A stretch of DNA of 49,472 nucleotides from Nitrospina sp. LS_NOB. GTDB taxonomy: Bacteria; Nitrospinota; Nitrospinia; Nitrospinales; VA-1. Both the position numbers and the translations under genes were made by a program. Under the pieces are notes generated by a model. The model searched no databases, was not told the origin of the DNA, and saw only the letters and a program-made list of their open reading frames with translations. This document shows, piece by piece, positions 1 through 7,703 of this stretch. The DNA lies in the NCBI GenBank assembly GCA_001542995.1, contig LFLA01000004.1, positions 1 through 49,472 of the forward strand, read 5' to 3'. Within the stretch, counting starts at the first letter, position 1. Every line of letters starts with the position of its first letter.

Positions 1-67
1 ATGCAAATTTTATGTAAATATTTATAAATAAACAATTTAAAACTTTTGGAAAAATATTCAATAAATC

Positions 68-96
68 TTGACAGAGTGGGGCGTATGCATTATATT
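68..96 (+). promoter_or_regulatory. Sigma70-type promoter of the ferredoxin gene
   Basis: TTGACA (68-73) and TATATT (91-96) are separated by exactly 17 bases, a near-consensus housekeeping promoter. Transcription should begin near 103. The -10 box lies inside the left arm of the inverted repeat at 91-115, so a repressor bound there would block RNA polymerase. Confidence 0.8.
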
Positions 97-115
97 GATA
101 ACCGTTATCAATATA
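91..115. promoter_or_regulatory. Fur-box-like operator, site 1 (perfect 25-bp palindrome)
   Basis: Two 12-base arms are perfectly complementary around a central C at 103. The core TGATAACCGTTATCA resembles the 7-1-7 Fur box TGATAATNATTATCA. It overlaps the -10 element of the promoter at 68-96, the geometry of a metal-dependent repressor site. Fur is the closest match; PerR, Zur or Mur cannot be excluded. Three related sites follow at 424-439, 1353-1369 and 1530-1544. Confidence 0.75.
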
Positions 116-129
116 TAAGAGGCAGAGCA

Positions 130-396
130 ATGCGAGAGCAGAATGTGGAAATTTGTAGGGGGCCGGGGTGCAAGGCCTGGTCGTCTGACCGGATCGCCCG
201 CGAACTGCTGGAAATTCGGGAAGCTCAGAATCTGGATGAAATCAGTGTTTGCCGCATCCCCTGCATGAATGTTTGCGGCAGTGGAGCTTCTGTTCGTGTA
301 AATTCGACAAGAAAAATTGTGAAATTGAAGGAAGCGGGAGATGTCCTGAATGCTTTGGGTATTCGTAAAGCTGAGGTTGTTGCTCATCTGGCATGA
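130..396 (+). CDS. Thioredoxin-like [2Fe-2S] ferredoxin
   Basis: An 88-residue protein with the Cys spacing of thioredoxin-fold [2Fe-2S] ferredoxins (NuoE C-terminal-like): CRGPGCKAW near the N-terminus, then CRIPCMNVCG and a short basic tail. It probably carries electrons in the cytoplasm; the partner is unknown. The frame is open back to 46, but a start there would translate the promoter and operator. ATG 130 follows a purine-rich SD (AAGAGG, 117-122) and lies downstream of the predicted transcription start, so it is preferred. An Fe-S protein under a Fur-like operator suggests a response to iron status. The family call is by motif only. Confidence 0.72.
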   Translation: MREQNVEICRGPGCKAWSSDRIARELLEIREAQNLDEISVCRIPCMNVCGSGASVRVNSTRKIVKLKEAGDVLNALGIRKAEVVAHLA

Positions 397-423
397 GCTA
401 AAAAAATTTAATTTTTTCTATTT

Positions 424-439
424 TGAGAATAGTTATCAA
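424..439. promoter_or_regulatory. Fur-box-like operator, site 2 (imperfect)
   Basis: TTGAGAATAGTTATCA upstream of the DUF2325 gene has one good half-site (GTTATCA) and one weak one. With its next base it is the exact reverse complement of the site at 1353-1369, which argues that both are genuine binding sites for the same regulator. Confidence 0.5.
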
Positions 440-490
440 AAATAAGATTGGTCATTTTTTATCGGGCTCTTAACGAAAGGAGCAGGTTTT

Positions 491-787
491 ATGAGTGTGG
501 CGATTGTAGGCGGGTTAGATCGGTTAAGAAGGTCCTACGAGAAGAAATGCAAGGAAATGGGGTATCAGGGCAAAGTGTTCAGTCGGCAAATCCCTAACCT
601 GGCTAACAGGATGACGGGCGTCAGTGGAATCGTCATTTTCACGGGTACGGTTGCTCACCCTATGGTGGAAGAGGCAACCCGGGTGGCGAGGATGTGGGGC
701 ATTCCCCTGGAGCGCAGTCATTCCAGCAGTGTTTCAGCATTAGAGCGTTGCCTGGAAGGTTTTTCAGGAAGTGAGGTGAATGCATGA
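491..787 (+). CDS. DUF2325 domain protein
   Basis: A 98-residue protein matching the DUF2325 pattern: an N-terminal MSVAIVGGLDR strand-turn, a central hydrophobic strand (GIVIFTGTVAHPM) and a C-terminal segment (WGIPLERSHSSSVSALERCL). The family is small, cytoplasmic and of unknown function; the fold looks like a minimal Rossmann unit. ATG 491 has a strong SD (AAAGGAG, 476-482). The gene lies between two Fur-box-like sites and overlaps the ATG of the following broken gene by 4 bases (ATGA), so the two were probably translationally coupled. Confidence 0.75.
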   Translation: MSVAIVGGLDRLRRSYEKKCKEMGYQGKVFSRQIPNLANRMTGVSGIVIFTGTVAHPMVEEATRVARMWGIPLERSHSSSVSALERCLEGFSGSEVNA

Positions 788-1417
788 TTGTTTCTCCTGG
801 AAAAATTTTGATGGTACATGCTGATAAGACCGAACGAGGGAAGCCGGCTATCACGTTGGCCAGATTTGGGCATTGTGTGTTTCGTTTGCGGATGGAAGTG
901 AAGGAATGGAATTGAGCACGGATATATACGACCTGATCATTGTCGATGAAGATCTTTCCTCCGGGGCTGGATTTATTTTCTTGCAACATCTAGCCTCAAA
1001 AATTCAAGCCAAAACAATTTTCCTGTCGAGTGGAGGCCGTGAGGCGAGAATAATTTGCCAGAATTCCACCTATTTGAATGCATGAAAAAACCGGTTAAAC
1101 CCATTGATCTTGCGGTTGTGGTCTGCGACTTTTTTGTTTCACATCTGGTGGATGGAGAAGACCTGGCTTCGTTAAGTTGCCAGGGAGTTTATTTTTGTTC
1201 CGGGAAAGCCCGAGCCGGAAACCTGGGCGGGTGGGCCGGGGGTTGCGCCCCGTCTCGCCTGCCTATTTGGTTTTCATCCTCTCAAGATAAAAATTCCGAA
1301 AGGTGGGGTAAAGGAGTTCGCTATGTTAATGCAGACGAGGTGAGCTATAAAATTGATAACTATTCTCAAAAATATATATTGTCTTGTAAAGTATTGAGAA
1401 AAAAGGCCGGGTATTAA
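784..1417 (+). pseudogene. Frameshifted receiver-domain (response-regulator-like) gene
   Basis: Three successive reading frames together give a receiver-like domain. Frame 1 from ATG 784 starts with GKILMVHADKTERG (beta-1 region). From about 880 frame 3 carries YDLIIVDEDLSSGAG, the phospho-Asp region, and the strand IQAKTIFLSSGG. From about 1055 frame 2 carries MKKPVKPIDLAVVV, the conserved Lys-Pro end of the domain. Two indels (near 880-893 and 1040-1055) are needed to join them. The last frame runs on to 1417 without recognisable sequence and its end overlaps Fur-like site 3. The gene is decayed or contains sequencing errors. Confidence 0.6.
1353..1369. promoter_or_regulatory. Fur-box-like operator, site 3
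   Basis: TTGATAACTATTCTCAA is the exact reverse complement of bases 424-440 upstream of the DUF2325 gene. It lies about 270 bases before the porin start, upstream of the proximal site at 1530-1544. Confidence 0.5.
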
Positions 1418-1472
1418 ATCATTGATTTTTAATGGTATAGAGGGCTATCACGTAGAAAATCATTGATTTTTA
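1416..1472. repeat. Pair of 16-bp direct repeats, each a short palindrome
   Basis: AAATCATTGATTTTTA occurs at 1416-1431 and at 1457-1472, 41 bases apart (about four helical turns). Each copy contains the perfect 13-base palindrome AAATCATTGATTT. Placed just before the porin promoter, the pair looks like a two-site operator for a second regulator. No known family is recognised. Confidence 0.5.
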
Positions 1473-1483
1473 TAGATTTAAAC

Positions 1484-1544
1484 TTGACATAAAGACAGGT
1501 TTTTATTACAAATAGAAAATTAATAAAAATGATAACCATTATCA
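1484..1544 (+). promoter_or_regulatory. Porin promoter with Fur-box-like site 4
   Basis: TTGACA (1484-1489) and TACAAA (1507-1512) are 17 bases apart. About 18 bases downstream lies TGATAACCATTATCA (1530-1544), the closest match in the window to a 7-1-7 Fur box. Position just after the predicted start of transcription suggests repression of the porin when the metal is plentiful. Confidence 0.6.
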
Positions 1545-1631
1545 AATACTAAATTAATGACTTTTGCTTAGGCGTATTACTTTTCGGGTCGCGAACGGCT
1601 CGGAATTTTTCAAAGGAGAAGGAGAGTGAGC

Positions 1632-2891
1632 ATGAAACACAAACTGAGTTTACTGGCATTGACGGTTCTGGCGCTGCTTGTAGTGGCAGGTCCGGCTTTT
1701 TCCGCCAGCACAGATGAACTGGAAAGAAAGATTGATCTGCTTTCCGATGAAGTGGACGATTTGAAAAGCCGGGGGTTTGGCGCAGGCACCACCGCGCACA
1801 ACCGGGTCAGCGTCCACGGTTATGGAGAAATGCATTTCAGCGACAACACTCAAAAAGACGGGGGTTCTGAAATTGACAACCACCGTTTTGTCATTGGAGT
1901 GCATGCCTTGTTGACAGACTGGATTCACCTGAACGCCGAAATCGACTTCGAGCACGCAGCGCAGGAACTTGAGTTTGAATTTGGTTACCTGGATTTTCTG
2001 TTGAGTCCCGGTTTCAATGTCCGCGCGGGGGTTATGCTGGCTCCTGTCGGGTTTCTCAATGAATTCCACGAGCCCAACCTGTTCTGGACTGTTGAGCGGC
2101 CTCTGCTGCAAAAACTCCTGATTCCCACAACCTGGAACGGCGGCGGCGCGGGTATTTTCGGCACCCCCATGGACGGGGTGAACTACCGCCTTTATGCCAT
2201 GAACTCCCTGCAATCCGTCACCAAGGATTCAAGGAAAGCAGGAGGGGGTAACGGGGGCAGTGGCGGGTCAAAAAGCTCTTTCTCCGCCGATAAGGGTATT
2301 CGGGGCGGTCGGGCGCAGGTCAATGAGCGAATTGCTGATGATTTCAGCATCTTCGCACGGGTGGAGTTCACCAAGCTCTTCCCCGGTCTGCAAGTCGGGT
2401 TCTCCCTGGTCAACGGCGATACCACGCATGACATTATCCCAGCAGACGGTAATATGACCCTTCTGGAAGCGGATATCAAATATCGCTGGAAATGGTTCGA
2501 CATGAACGCTTCCATCGTTAATATTGATGTTGATGACGCGCAAGCCATGAATGAGTTTTGTGATGGCACCGATAATAAGTGTGAGGGTGGGATTGCTTCC
2601 AACAATTTTGGTTACAATATTCAGGCCGGGATTCACCTGCCGCAGTTAATGGGTTGGAAGACCTCGCATGACATCGTGCCTCATTTCATGTTTGAAAGGG
2701 TGCGGACCCAGGATGAGATGCCAGCTGGTACAGTAGCAGAGGAGGAGTATAACCGAAATGCGATATACACTTTTGGAGTGTCCTACCTGCCGACCCCGGC
2801 AGTTGCTATAAAGCTCGACCACACGCATACCAGGCTGGGAAATAATACATCGACCGATAAATTGAATCTGGGCATTGCCTATATGTATTAA
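1632..2891 (+). CDS. Outer-membrane beta-barrel porin
   Basis: About 419 residues. It has an N-terminal signal peptide (hydrophobic core LLALTVLALLVVAGPAFSA), a short coiled coil (STDELERKIDLLSDEVDDLK) and a long stretch of alternating amphipathic strands ending in an aromatic residue (LNLGIAYMY), typical of trimeric outer-membrane porins. The coiled coil plus barrel resembles phosphate-selective porin O/P-like proteins; the solute is unknown. A Gly/Ser-rich loop lies near residues 205-220. GTG 1626 or ATG 1632 could start the gene; ATG 1632 has SD GAAGGAG at proper spacing. Fur-like sites upstream suggest metal-linked regulation. Confidence 0.75.
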   Translation: MKHKLSLLALTVLALLVVAGPAFSASTDELERKIDLLSDEVDDLKSRGFGAGTTAHNRVSVHGYGEMHFSDNTQKDGGSEIDNHRFVIGVHALLTDWIHLNAEIDFEHAAQELEFEFGYLDFLLSPGFNVRAGVMLAPVGFLNEFHEPNLFWTVERPLLQKLLIPTTWNGGGAGIFGTPMDGVNYRLYAMNSLQSVTKDSRKAGGGNGGSGGSKSSFSADKGIRGGRAQVNERIADDFSIFARVEFTKLFPGLQVGFSLVNGDTTHDIIPADGNMTLLEADIKYRWKWFDMNASIVNIDVDDAQAMNEFCDGTDNKCEGGIASNNFGYNIQAGIHLPQLMGWKTSHDIVPHFMFERVRTQDEMPAGTVAEEEYNRNAIYTFGVSYLPTPAVAIKLDHTHTRLGNNTSTDKLNLGIAYMY

Positions 2892-2922
2892 AAGTTGATG
2901 ACTGTCCGTTAGGACTTCCACT

Positions 2923-2982
2923 CCCGGCATCTTGAGAAGATGGCTCCTCCAAGTTTTCTCTCAGGGTGCCGGGATTTTTTTT
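2923..2982 (+). terminator. Rho-independent terminator after the porin gene
   Basis: CCCGGCATCTTGAGA (2923-2937) pairs imperfectly with TCTCAGGGTGCCGGG (2959-2973), followed by an eight-base T run. Confidence 0.85.
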
Positions 2983-3092
2983 CGGGTATTTTCGCGCATG
3001 CTGCGAAAATGGAGCCATAAAAAATTTTGCGTCCCTTTGCCTTGGAGACCTTTGCGTAAGCCGGTAAAACAGAAAAGCGAGATGCTTCGACA

Positions 3093-3130
3093 TACCCCTG
3101 CGGGGCAAGAATTCAAAGGTCGAATATCAC
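3093..3130 (+). repeat. Dispersed repeat family B, copy 1
   Basis: Small CCCC-TG-CGGGG hairpin followed by the family tail ending in AATATCAC. Related copies lie at 3334, 4340, 13737, 23438, 27254, 29180 and 39953, all intergenic. It is preceded by a short AT-rich flank (AGATGCTTCGA) shared with copy 3. Confidence 0.65.
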
Positions 3131-3153
3131 TAGCTCAGCATGACAATAAACGA

Positions 3154-3310
3154 GTTCTTCACTGCGTTCAGAATGACAAGAAACGCCAGTTTGTCAACCG
3201 CTGAATATTGGAGTGGCGGGACTTTAGGCCCGCCACCTGCAACGATCTTGCGCGGCTAAAGCGGGATTCTTCACTTTGTTCAGAATGACAAGAAACGCCG
3301 GTTTGTCATT
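3154..3310 (+). repeat. Two copies of a dispersed intergenic repeat (family C)
   Basis: TTCTTCACTGCGTTCAGAAT continuing into TGACAAGAAACGCCAG occurs near 3154-3192, and a close copy with three changes lies near 3269-3307. A third, diverged version is at 3521-3552 (CACTCGCGTTCCTCAGAATG). With family B they fill the non-coding gap between the porin terminator and the FMN-binding gene. No gene is supported between 2983 and 3575. Confidence 0.6.
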
Positions 3311-3333
3311 TTGAGGAACACCGCGACGAAGAC

Positions 3334-3370
3334 GTGATATTTCCCCTTAGCTTTCGTGCCCGGAACGGGT
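3334..3370 (-). repeat. Dispersed repeat family B, copy 2 (reverse orientation)
   Basis: Read on the minus strand this gives CCCG-ttc-CGGG, then CACGAAAGCTAAGGGGAAAT and ATCAC, matching the family B tail. Orientation is opposite to copy 1, about 240 bases away. Confidence 0.6.
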
Positions 3371-3575
3371 AATCCGGGGTTATGCAAAGCTCCCCTTGCT
3401 TTGCAGTAAAAAGCTGGGAAACGGGTCGGGGCCGCATGTTATCCTGATGAGCCTTTGGCGAAGAAGGATCTGGTTTTTTTCGATGTGGTTACTTATGTAA
3501 TGAGGCATCGCAAAATGGATGAGATTCTTCGTCACTCGCGTTCCTCAGAATGACATCAAAAACAATTTTTCTCTT

Positions 3576-4160
3576 ATGATTTCAAAATATTTAAAATATT
3601 TGCTGGTTTTTGGGATTATTGGCTCTGTTCAGGGGTTTTTTATTCCTATCTCCTTTTCGGAGGAGGAGGAAAAGGTGTTGGACATTCAGGTTTACCTCAC
3701 CAAAAAGCAGGCTTTTGAAATCGCCTTCCTGGGTGCGGACAAAGTCGACCGCGAAAAAAAATGGCTGACGGAGGAACAGAAAAAAGCTATCGGTGAACTT
3801 TGCCTGCAAAATATAGAAACCAACCGCATAACATTTTATGTGGGCAAGCGCGATGGGGTTCCTATCGGTTACGCCCTCATTGATCACGAGATCGGCAAAT
3901 CGTTTCCCATCACGTTCATGGTGGTTCTCAATGTCGATGGCACGGTCCGCGATGTTGAGATCATGGTTTATCGCGAACCGCGCGGCTGGGAGGTGCGCTA
4001 TCCTTCCTTCATGGACCAGTTCACCGGAAAGACAGCCGATACGGATTACCGTGACATCAATTCCATCACTGGCGCGACTCTTTCGGTTCGAGCGATGGTG
4101 AAGGGTGTTTCGAGAGCGACTGCGGCTTATAAAGTGTTGTACCTTTCCGGGAAACTTTAA
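3576..4160 (+). CDS. FMN-binding domain protein (exported)
   Basis: 194 residues with an N-terminal hydrophobic segment (YLLVFGIIGSVQGFFIPISF) and a C-terminal FMN-binding domain like that of RnfG/NqrC. The motif DINSITGATLSV supplies the Ser-x-Gly-Ala-Thr-type sequence in which Thr carries FMN through a phosphoester bond. A periplasmic electron-transfer role is likely. The frame is open back to 3519, but that would translate a family C repeat, so ATG 3576 is preferred despite a weak SD. No Rnf/Nqr partners are nearby, so the electron donor is unknown. Confidence 0.68.
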   Translation: MISKYLKYLLVFGIIGSVQGFFIPISFSEEEEKVLDIQVYLTKKQAFEIAFLGADKVDREKKWLTEEQKKAIGELCLQNIETNRITFYVGKRDGVPIGYALIDHEIGKSFPITFMVVLNVDGTVRDVEIMVYREPRGWEVRYPSFMDQFTGKTADTDYRDINSITGATLSVRAMVKGVSRATAAYKVLYLSGKL

Positions 4161-4339
4161 ACTCCATCCTTTAAGGGCGCGGTCATTTATTCCGACAAGA
4201 ACGCCAATTATGAGTATTACCGGCAAGCGGTTTCCAACTGCAGTCTGCTTGCCGGAAAGGAATGGGTGCCTGAAAAAAACTTCCCTCCCTTCATGAGTTT
4301 GCATAAGTCGAAAAATCGAAGAATCGAGATGCTTCGAGA
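4161..4339 (+). other. In-frame protein-like continuation after the FMN-binding stop
   Basis: Directly after the TAA at 4158-4160 the same frame stays open for about 80 codons and looks protein-like at first (GAVIYSDKNANYEYYRQAV) before running into a family B repeat. It may be the remnant of a longer C-terminus or of a second gene, or chance. No family is recognised. Confidence 0.25.
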
Positions 4340-4377
4340 TACCCCTGCGGGGCATGAAAGCCAAGGAAGAATACCAC
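4340..4377 (+). repeat. Dispersed repeat family B, copy 3
   Basis: ACCCCTGCGGGGCATGAAAG plus the tail GCCAAGGAAGAATACCAC, preceded by the AGATGCTTCGA flank also seen before copy 1. Confidence 0.65.
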
Positions 4378-4395
4378 TCCAGTGGAGGCTCTCCG

Positions 4396-5040
4396 CTATT
4401 TGTCTTTTTTAGGTTTGTAATCGAATTGGCAAATGGCACCCAACTGAGCGAACAGGTTGCTTAGTTTTAAATCGACATAATCCTTCCGGGCTTCCCAGGG
4501 GATTTTATCAAAACAGCAGGCTGTCTCAATATAGTCGGTGCGACCAAAGCGAATGAAAAAACTGGCAAACCAGCACTTCTTCATTTTATAGACCCAGTTT
4601 TTTTCTTCAACTTTTTTATGTTCCAGTAAAAAATGCTTCCAGACATGGGTTTCATCCACTTGCGGCTGATGGTTTTCGACAAAAGCTTTAAATGGATTTT
4701 CGGAAGCTTTTTCTTTCTCGATCAGCTTGTCGCGCTCGGGTTGTTTCCATGCCGCAAGTGCGGCGATGATCGCCATCCTAGCTTTGTCTATTCTTATATT
4801 GGCATCATCCAACACATTATGAGCATTGTAGATGAAAGCCGCAACGGTGGTGAGGTATTGTTCTTCCTCATCCAGTGTGTCGCCGTTTTCATATTCCCAG
4901 ATATCTATAAATTTTTTGCGAATGAGCGCTTTGTCGACTTCTAAGCCTTCTACCTCTAAGTGTTCGAGAATGGGATCAATGCGTTGTCCAGTACTCTCGG
5001 TATCGGGACTGGCCTGATTTGCTTCTGTTTTTTCGTTCAT
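4396..5040 (-). CDS. L-2-amino-thiazoline-4-carboxylate hydrolase-like protein
   Basis: 214 residues, soluble, no signal peptide. The C-terminal half fits the ATC-hydrolase family: KKCWFASFFIRFGRTD, then CCFDKIPWEARKDYVDLKL and a final GAICQFDY. The N-terminal half is charged and helical. Family members hydrolyse thiazoline rings or are uncharacterised. ATG 5040 is the first in-frame Met; a clear SD is not evident. It is convergent with the FMN-binding gene, with repeat copy 3 between them. Assignment rests on the Cys/Asp pattern and is moderate. Confidence 0.5.
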   Translation of the reverse strand: MNEKTEANQASPDTESTGQRIDPILEHLEVEGLEVDKALIRKKFIDIWEYENGDTLDEEEQYLTTVAAFIYNAHNVLDDANIRIDKARMAIIAALAAWKQPERDKLIEKEKASENPFKAFVENHQPQVDETHVWKHFLLEHKKVEEKNWVYKMKKCWFASFFIRFGRTDYIETACCFDKIPWEARKDYVDLKLSNLFAQLGAICQFDYKPKKDK

Positions 5041-5202
5041 AATAGCTTTCAGGAAAAAACCCGTACGGGTTTGAATTTAAGATAAATAATTTATTGCTAA
5101 TTTGTTTTCTAAACTATCATAATCGGGTTTGAGGTGGCAAGGGGCTTGATGCTATAAGGCAAGGTTGATTTATGCCTGAACAGGGGTGAAAGGACTGGAT
5201 AT

Positions 5203-6315
5203 ATGGATAATGGGAATTTTGATATTGTGGTCATTGGCTCGGGAGTCATTGGCCATAGCATTGCCTTTCGCCTTAAACAGGATGCGCCATACCTGAAAAT
5301 CGCGGTTTTGGGCGATCCTGTCAACTCTCTTCAGGCATCCCGGGCTGCGGCGGGGATGTTGGCCCCTTTTTGCGAATGCGACAGGGCCGACCGGTTTTTC
5401 AGGTTTTGCTGGGATTCGCTGGATAAGTTCCCCAAATTCCTTGCAGAACTGGTTTCGGTCAGTGGAGTTTCTGTCCATTTTTCGTCTGCAGGTTCTTTGA
5501 TGCCCTCGTCCAGTTACCGTGAAACCTGGGAAGAGCGAAAGGCGTTTTTCACCCGTGAAAATATCCCGCATGAAATATGGAATAGGGAAAAGGTTCGCCA
5601 GAAAGCGCCTTTTTTGTCGGAAGACTGTGGCGAGGTGATGTGGGTTGGGGAAGGGCAGGTCAATAACCGGCAAATGCACGACTCGCTCATGCAGGCTTCG
5701 AGAAAACTGGGGATTCATGTTCTGGAAGCAAATGTTTCGGGTTTTATCCGCAAGACTTCGACCATTACATCGGCGGTGACGGATTCGGGAAATATTATCG
5801 GGCAGAAGTTCGTTCTGGCGTCGGGGAGTTGGTCTACGCAGTTGGCCCGCGTGCTGGAGGTTTCGATTCCCTTGAAACCGATCAAAGGACAAATGTGCCG
5901 GGTGCAGTTGGACGACCATTTTATGGATTATACCCTTCATGGCCGGATGACTTATATTGCTCCCTGGCGGGAAGGCAACGGATTCGTCATCGGCTCGACC
6001 ATGGAAGACCGGGGCTTTGATCCGTCCATAGAAGACGAAGTGATCGACCTACTGATTGACTCTGCGGCAGAGATCCTGCCTGATCTGAAAACAGCACCCT
6101 TGATTGAATCGTGGACGGGCTTGCGCCCTGCGGCTGAGGATCTCATGCCCATCATGGGAAAAAGCGGGAGGTATGATAACCTGTTTTATTCTTCCGGCCA
6201 TTACCGTAACGGAATTTTGTTGACTCCAAATCAGGCAGACTATATGTCTGCGGTGATCAGGGACACTCTTGATGATGAGATTCACGAGTTTTCTCCCACC
6301 CGCTACAACTTGTGA
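5203..6315 (+). CDS. FAD-dependent glycine/D-amino-acid oxidase (ThiO-like)
   Basis: 370 residues of the DAO superfamily. An N-terminal dinucleotide-binding fold (DIVVIGSGVIGHSIAFRL), the ASRAAAGMLAP segment typical of ThiO/glycine oxidase, a central ASGSWS and a C-terminal ESWTGLRPAAEDLMPIMG with SSGHYRNGILLTP. ThiO oxidises glycine to iminoglycine for the thiazole of thiamin. ATG 5203 follows SD AAAGGA. Twelve bases separate it from bioA, so it heads a likely three-gene operon. No thiS/thiG is nearby, so another amine substrate is possible. Confidence 0.72.
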   Translation: MDNGNFDIVVIGSGVIGHSIAFRLKQDAPYLKIAVLGDPVNSLQASRAAAGMLAPFCECDRADRFFRFCWDSLDKFPKFLAELVSVSGVSVHFSSAGSLMPSSSYRETWEERKAFFTRENIPHEIWNREKVRQKAPFLSEDCGEVMWVGEGQVNNRQMHDSLMQASRKLGIHVLEANVSGFIRKTSTITSAVTDSGNIIGQKFVLASGSWSTQLARVLEVSIPLKPIKGQMCRVQLDDHFMDYTLHGRMTYIAPWREGNGFVIGSTMEDRGFDPSIEDEVIDLLIDSAAEILPDLKTAPLIESWTGLRPAAEDLMPIMGKSGRYDNLFYSSGHYRNGILLTPNQADYMSAVIRDTLDDEIHEFSPTRYNL

Positions 6316-6327
6316 TGAGGGCTTTTC

Positions 6328-7671
6328 ATGATTCCTGAAATTGAATCCGACCTTGTCCGCGATTTTCATAGTGTTTGGCACCCTTGCACCCAGCACAAGG
6401 ATACCAAAACAACGCCACCCATATTGGTCGAGAGGGCGGAGGGTATCTATCTTTATGACCGGCAAGGCAGCCGGTATATGGATGTGATCGCTTCGTGGTG
6501 GGTCAACCTGTTTGGGCATAATCACCCCCGGCTTAATTCAGCTTTGACCCGGCAGCTGGAAAAAATGGCGCATGTTATGTTTGCCGGCATCACACATCAG
6601 CCCGCCATTGATCTGGCCGATACCCTGGTGGACTTGTCACCTGCCGGACTTGATAAAGTATTTTTTTCCGACAATGGCTCCACGGCGGTGGAAGTGGCTC
6701 TGAAAATGAGCTTGCAGTACTGGCAGGAAAAAGGGCAAACGCAAAAGCTTCGATTTGCTTATCTCAAGGGCGGATACCATGGCGAAACCTTGGGCGCGCT
6801 CTCTGTGTGCGGACTGGAAATTTTCAGGGCAAAGTTTGAAAAGGTTCTTGCTGAGAATTTGTCGGTTGAAGGGCCGGATTGTTTTCGCTGCCCCTATGGT
6901 TTACAGCGCGAAAGTTGTAATGCCGAATGCTTTGAGCCTATGGAAAAAGCATTGAGTGCGAATTCTGATACCATTGCCGGGGTGATTATCGAGCCGTTGG
7001 TTCAAGGGGCGGCGGGGATGATGATGTATCCGCCGATTTATTTAAAAAAACTGCAATCACTCTGTGAGTCGCTGGGAATTCATATGATTTTTGATGAAAT
7101 CGCTGTGGCTTTCGGGCGCACCGGTTCGCTTTTCGTGTGCGGGGAACACGGTCTGAATCCGACTTTTTTGTGTCTGTCCAAGGGGATCACCTCGGGTTAT
7201 CTTCCCTTGTCCGCCACACTGACCACCGATGAAATCTATTCAGCTTTTTACGGCGAGCACCGTGAACTGAAATTGTTCATTCACAGTCATAGCTATTCGG
7301 CGAATCCGCTGGCCTGTGCTGTGGCCAACGAAACACTTAGTATGCTGATGGAAAACAATTTTCTGGGAACGCTGAAACCCAAAATCGCCGCCATGAAAGA
7401 ATGCGGAAAACAGGCCTTCGATGGAATCGAAGGAGAGTTTAGGCAGACGGGGATGATTGCGGCATTGGAACTGACGGGTAAAAATAAGGAGCGGTTTAAT
7501 TTTGAAAAACGTGTCGGCTATCAGATCTATCTGGAAGGATTAAAGCGCGGCCTTTTTATGCGCCCTCTGGGGGATGTGGTGTACTTCATCCCACCTCTGG
7601 TCATCACCGAAGAAGAGATAGAAGTCATGATGAACACGGCGCGAGATTGCATCAATGCGGTGCTAAAATAA
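6328..7671 (+). CDS. bioA: Adenosylmethionine-8-amino-7-oxononanoate aminotransferase
   Basis: 447 residues, normal for BioA, the PLP enzyme that makes 7,8-diaminopelargonate in biotin synthesis. Diagnostic features are VWHPCTQHKD near residue 17, ASWWVNLFGHNHP (55-67), the PLP-phosphate region SDNGSTAVEVALKM, FDEIAVAFGRTG (255-266) and the Schiff-base Lys285 in LSKGITSGYLPLS. A Cys-rich insert (CFRCPYGLQRESCNAEC) is visible near residues 185-201, as in many BioA proteins of this length. SD GAGGG precedes ATG 6328. No other biotin gene is adjacent; a biotin-ligase-like segment is at the window's right end. Confidence 0.93.
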   Translation: MIPEIESDLVRDFHSVWHPCTQHKDTKTTPPILVERAEGIYLYDRQGSRYMDVIASWWVNLFGHNHPRLNSALTRQLEKMAHVMFAGITHQPAIDLADTLVDLSPAGLDKVFFSDNGSTAVEVALKMSLQYWQEKGQTQKLRFAYLKGGYHGETLGALSVCGLEIFRAKFEKVLAENLSVEGPDCFRCPYGLQRESCNAECFEPMEKALSANSDTIAGVIIEPLVQGAAGMMMYPPIYLKKLQSLCESLGIHMIFDEIAVAFGRTGSLFVCGEHGLNPTFLCLSKGITSGYLPLSATLTTDEIYSAFYGEHRELKLFIHSHSYSANPLACAVANETLSMLMENNFLGTLKPKIAAMKECGKQAFDGIEGEFRQTGMIAALELTGKNKERFNFEKRVGYQIYLEGLKRGLFMRPLGDVVYFIPPLVITEEEIEVMMNTARDCINAVLK

Positions 7672-7703
7672 GTGTCTATTAAATATTTAGTGGGGAGTCA
7701 ACT

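Noticed and set aside
46-129. N-terminal extension of the ferredoxin frame to ATG 46
   Set aside because: It would translate the promoter and the palindromic operator; ATG 130 has an SD and lies after the predicted transcription start.
1650-2213. 187-codon minus-strand frame inside the porin gene
   Set aside because: It is a shadow of the porin codons, without SD or recognisable motif.
3519-3575. Longer start of the FMN-binding protein
   Set aside because: The extra residues come from a dispersed repeat; the signal-like segment starts at ATG 3576.
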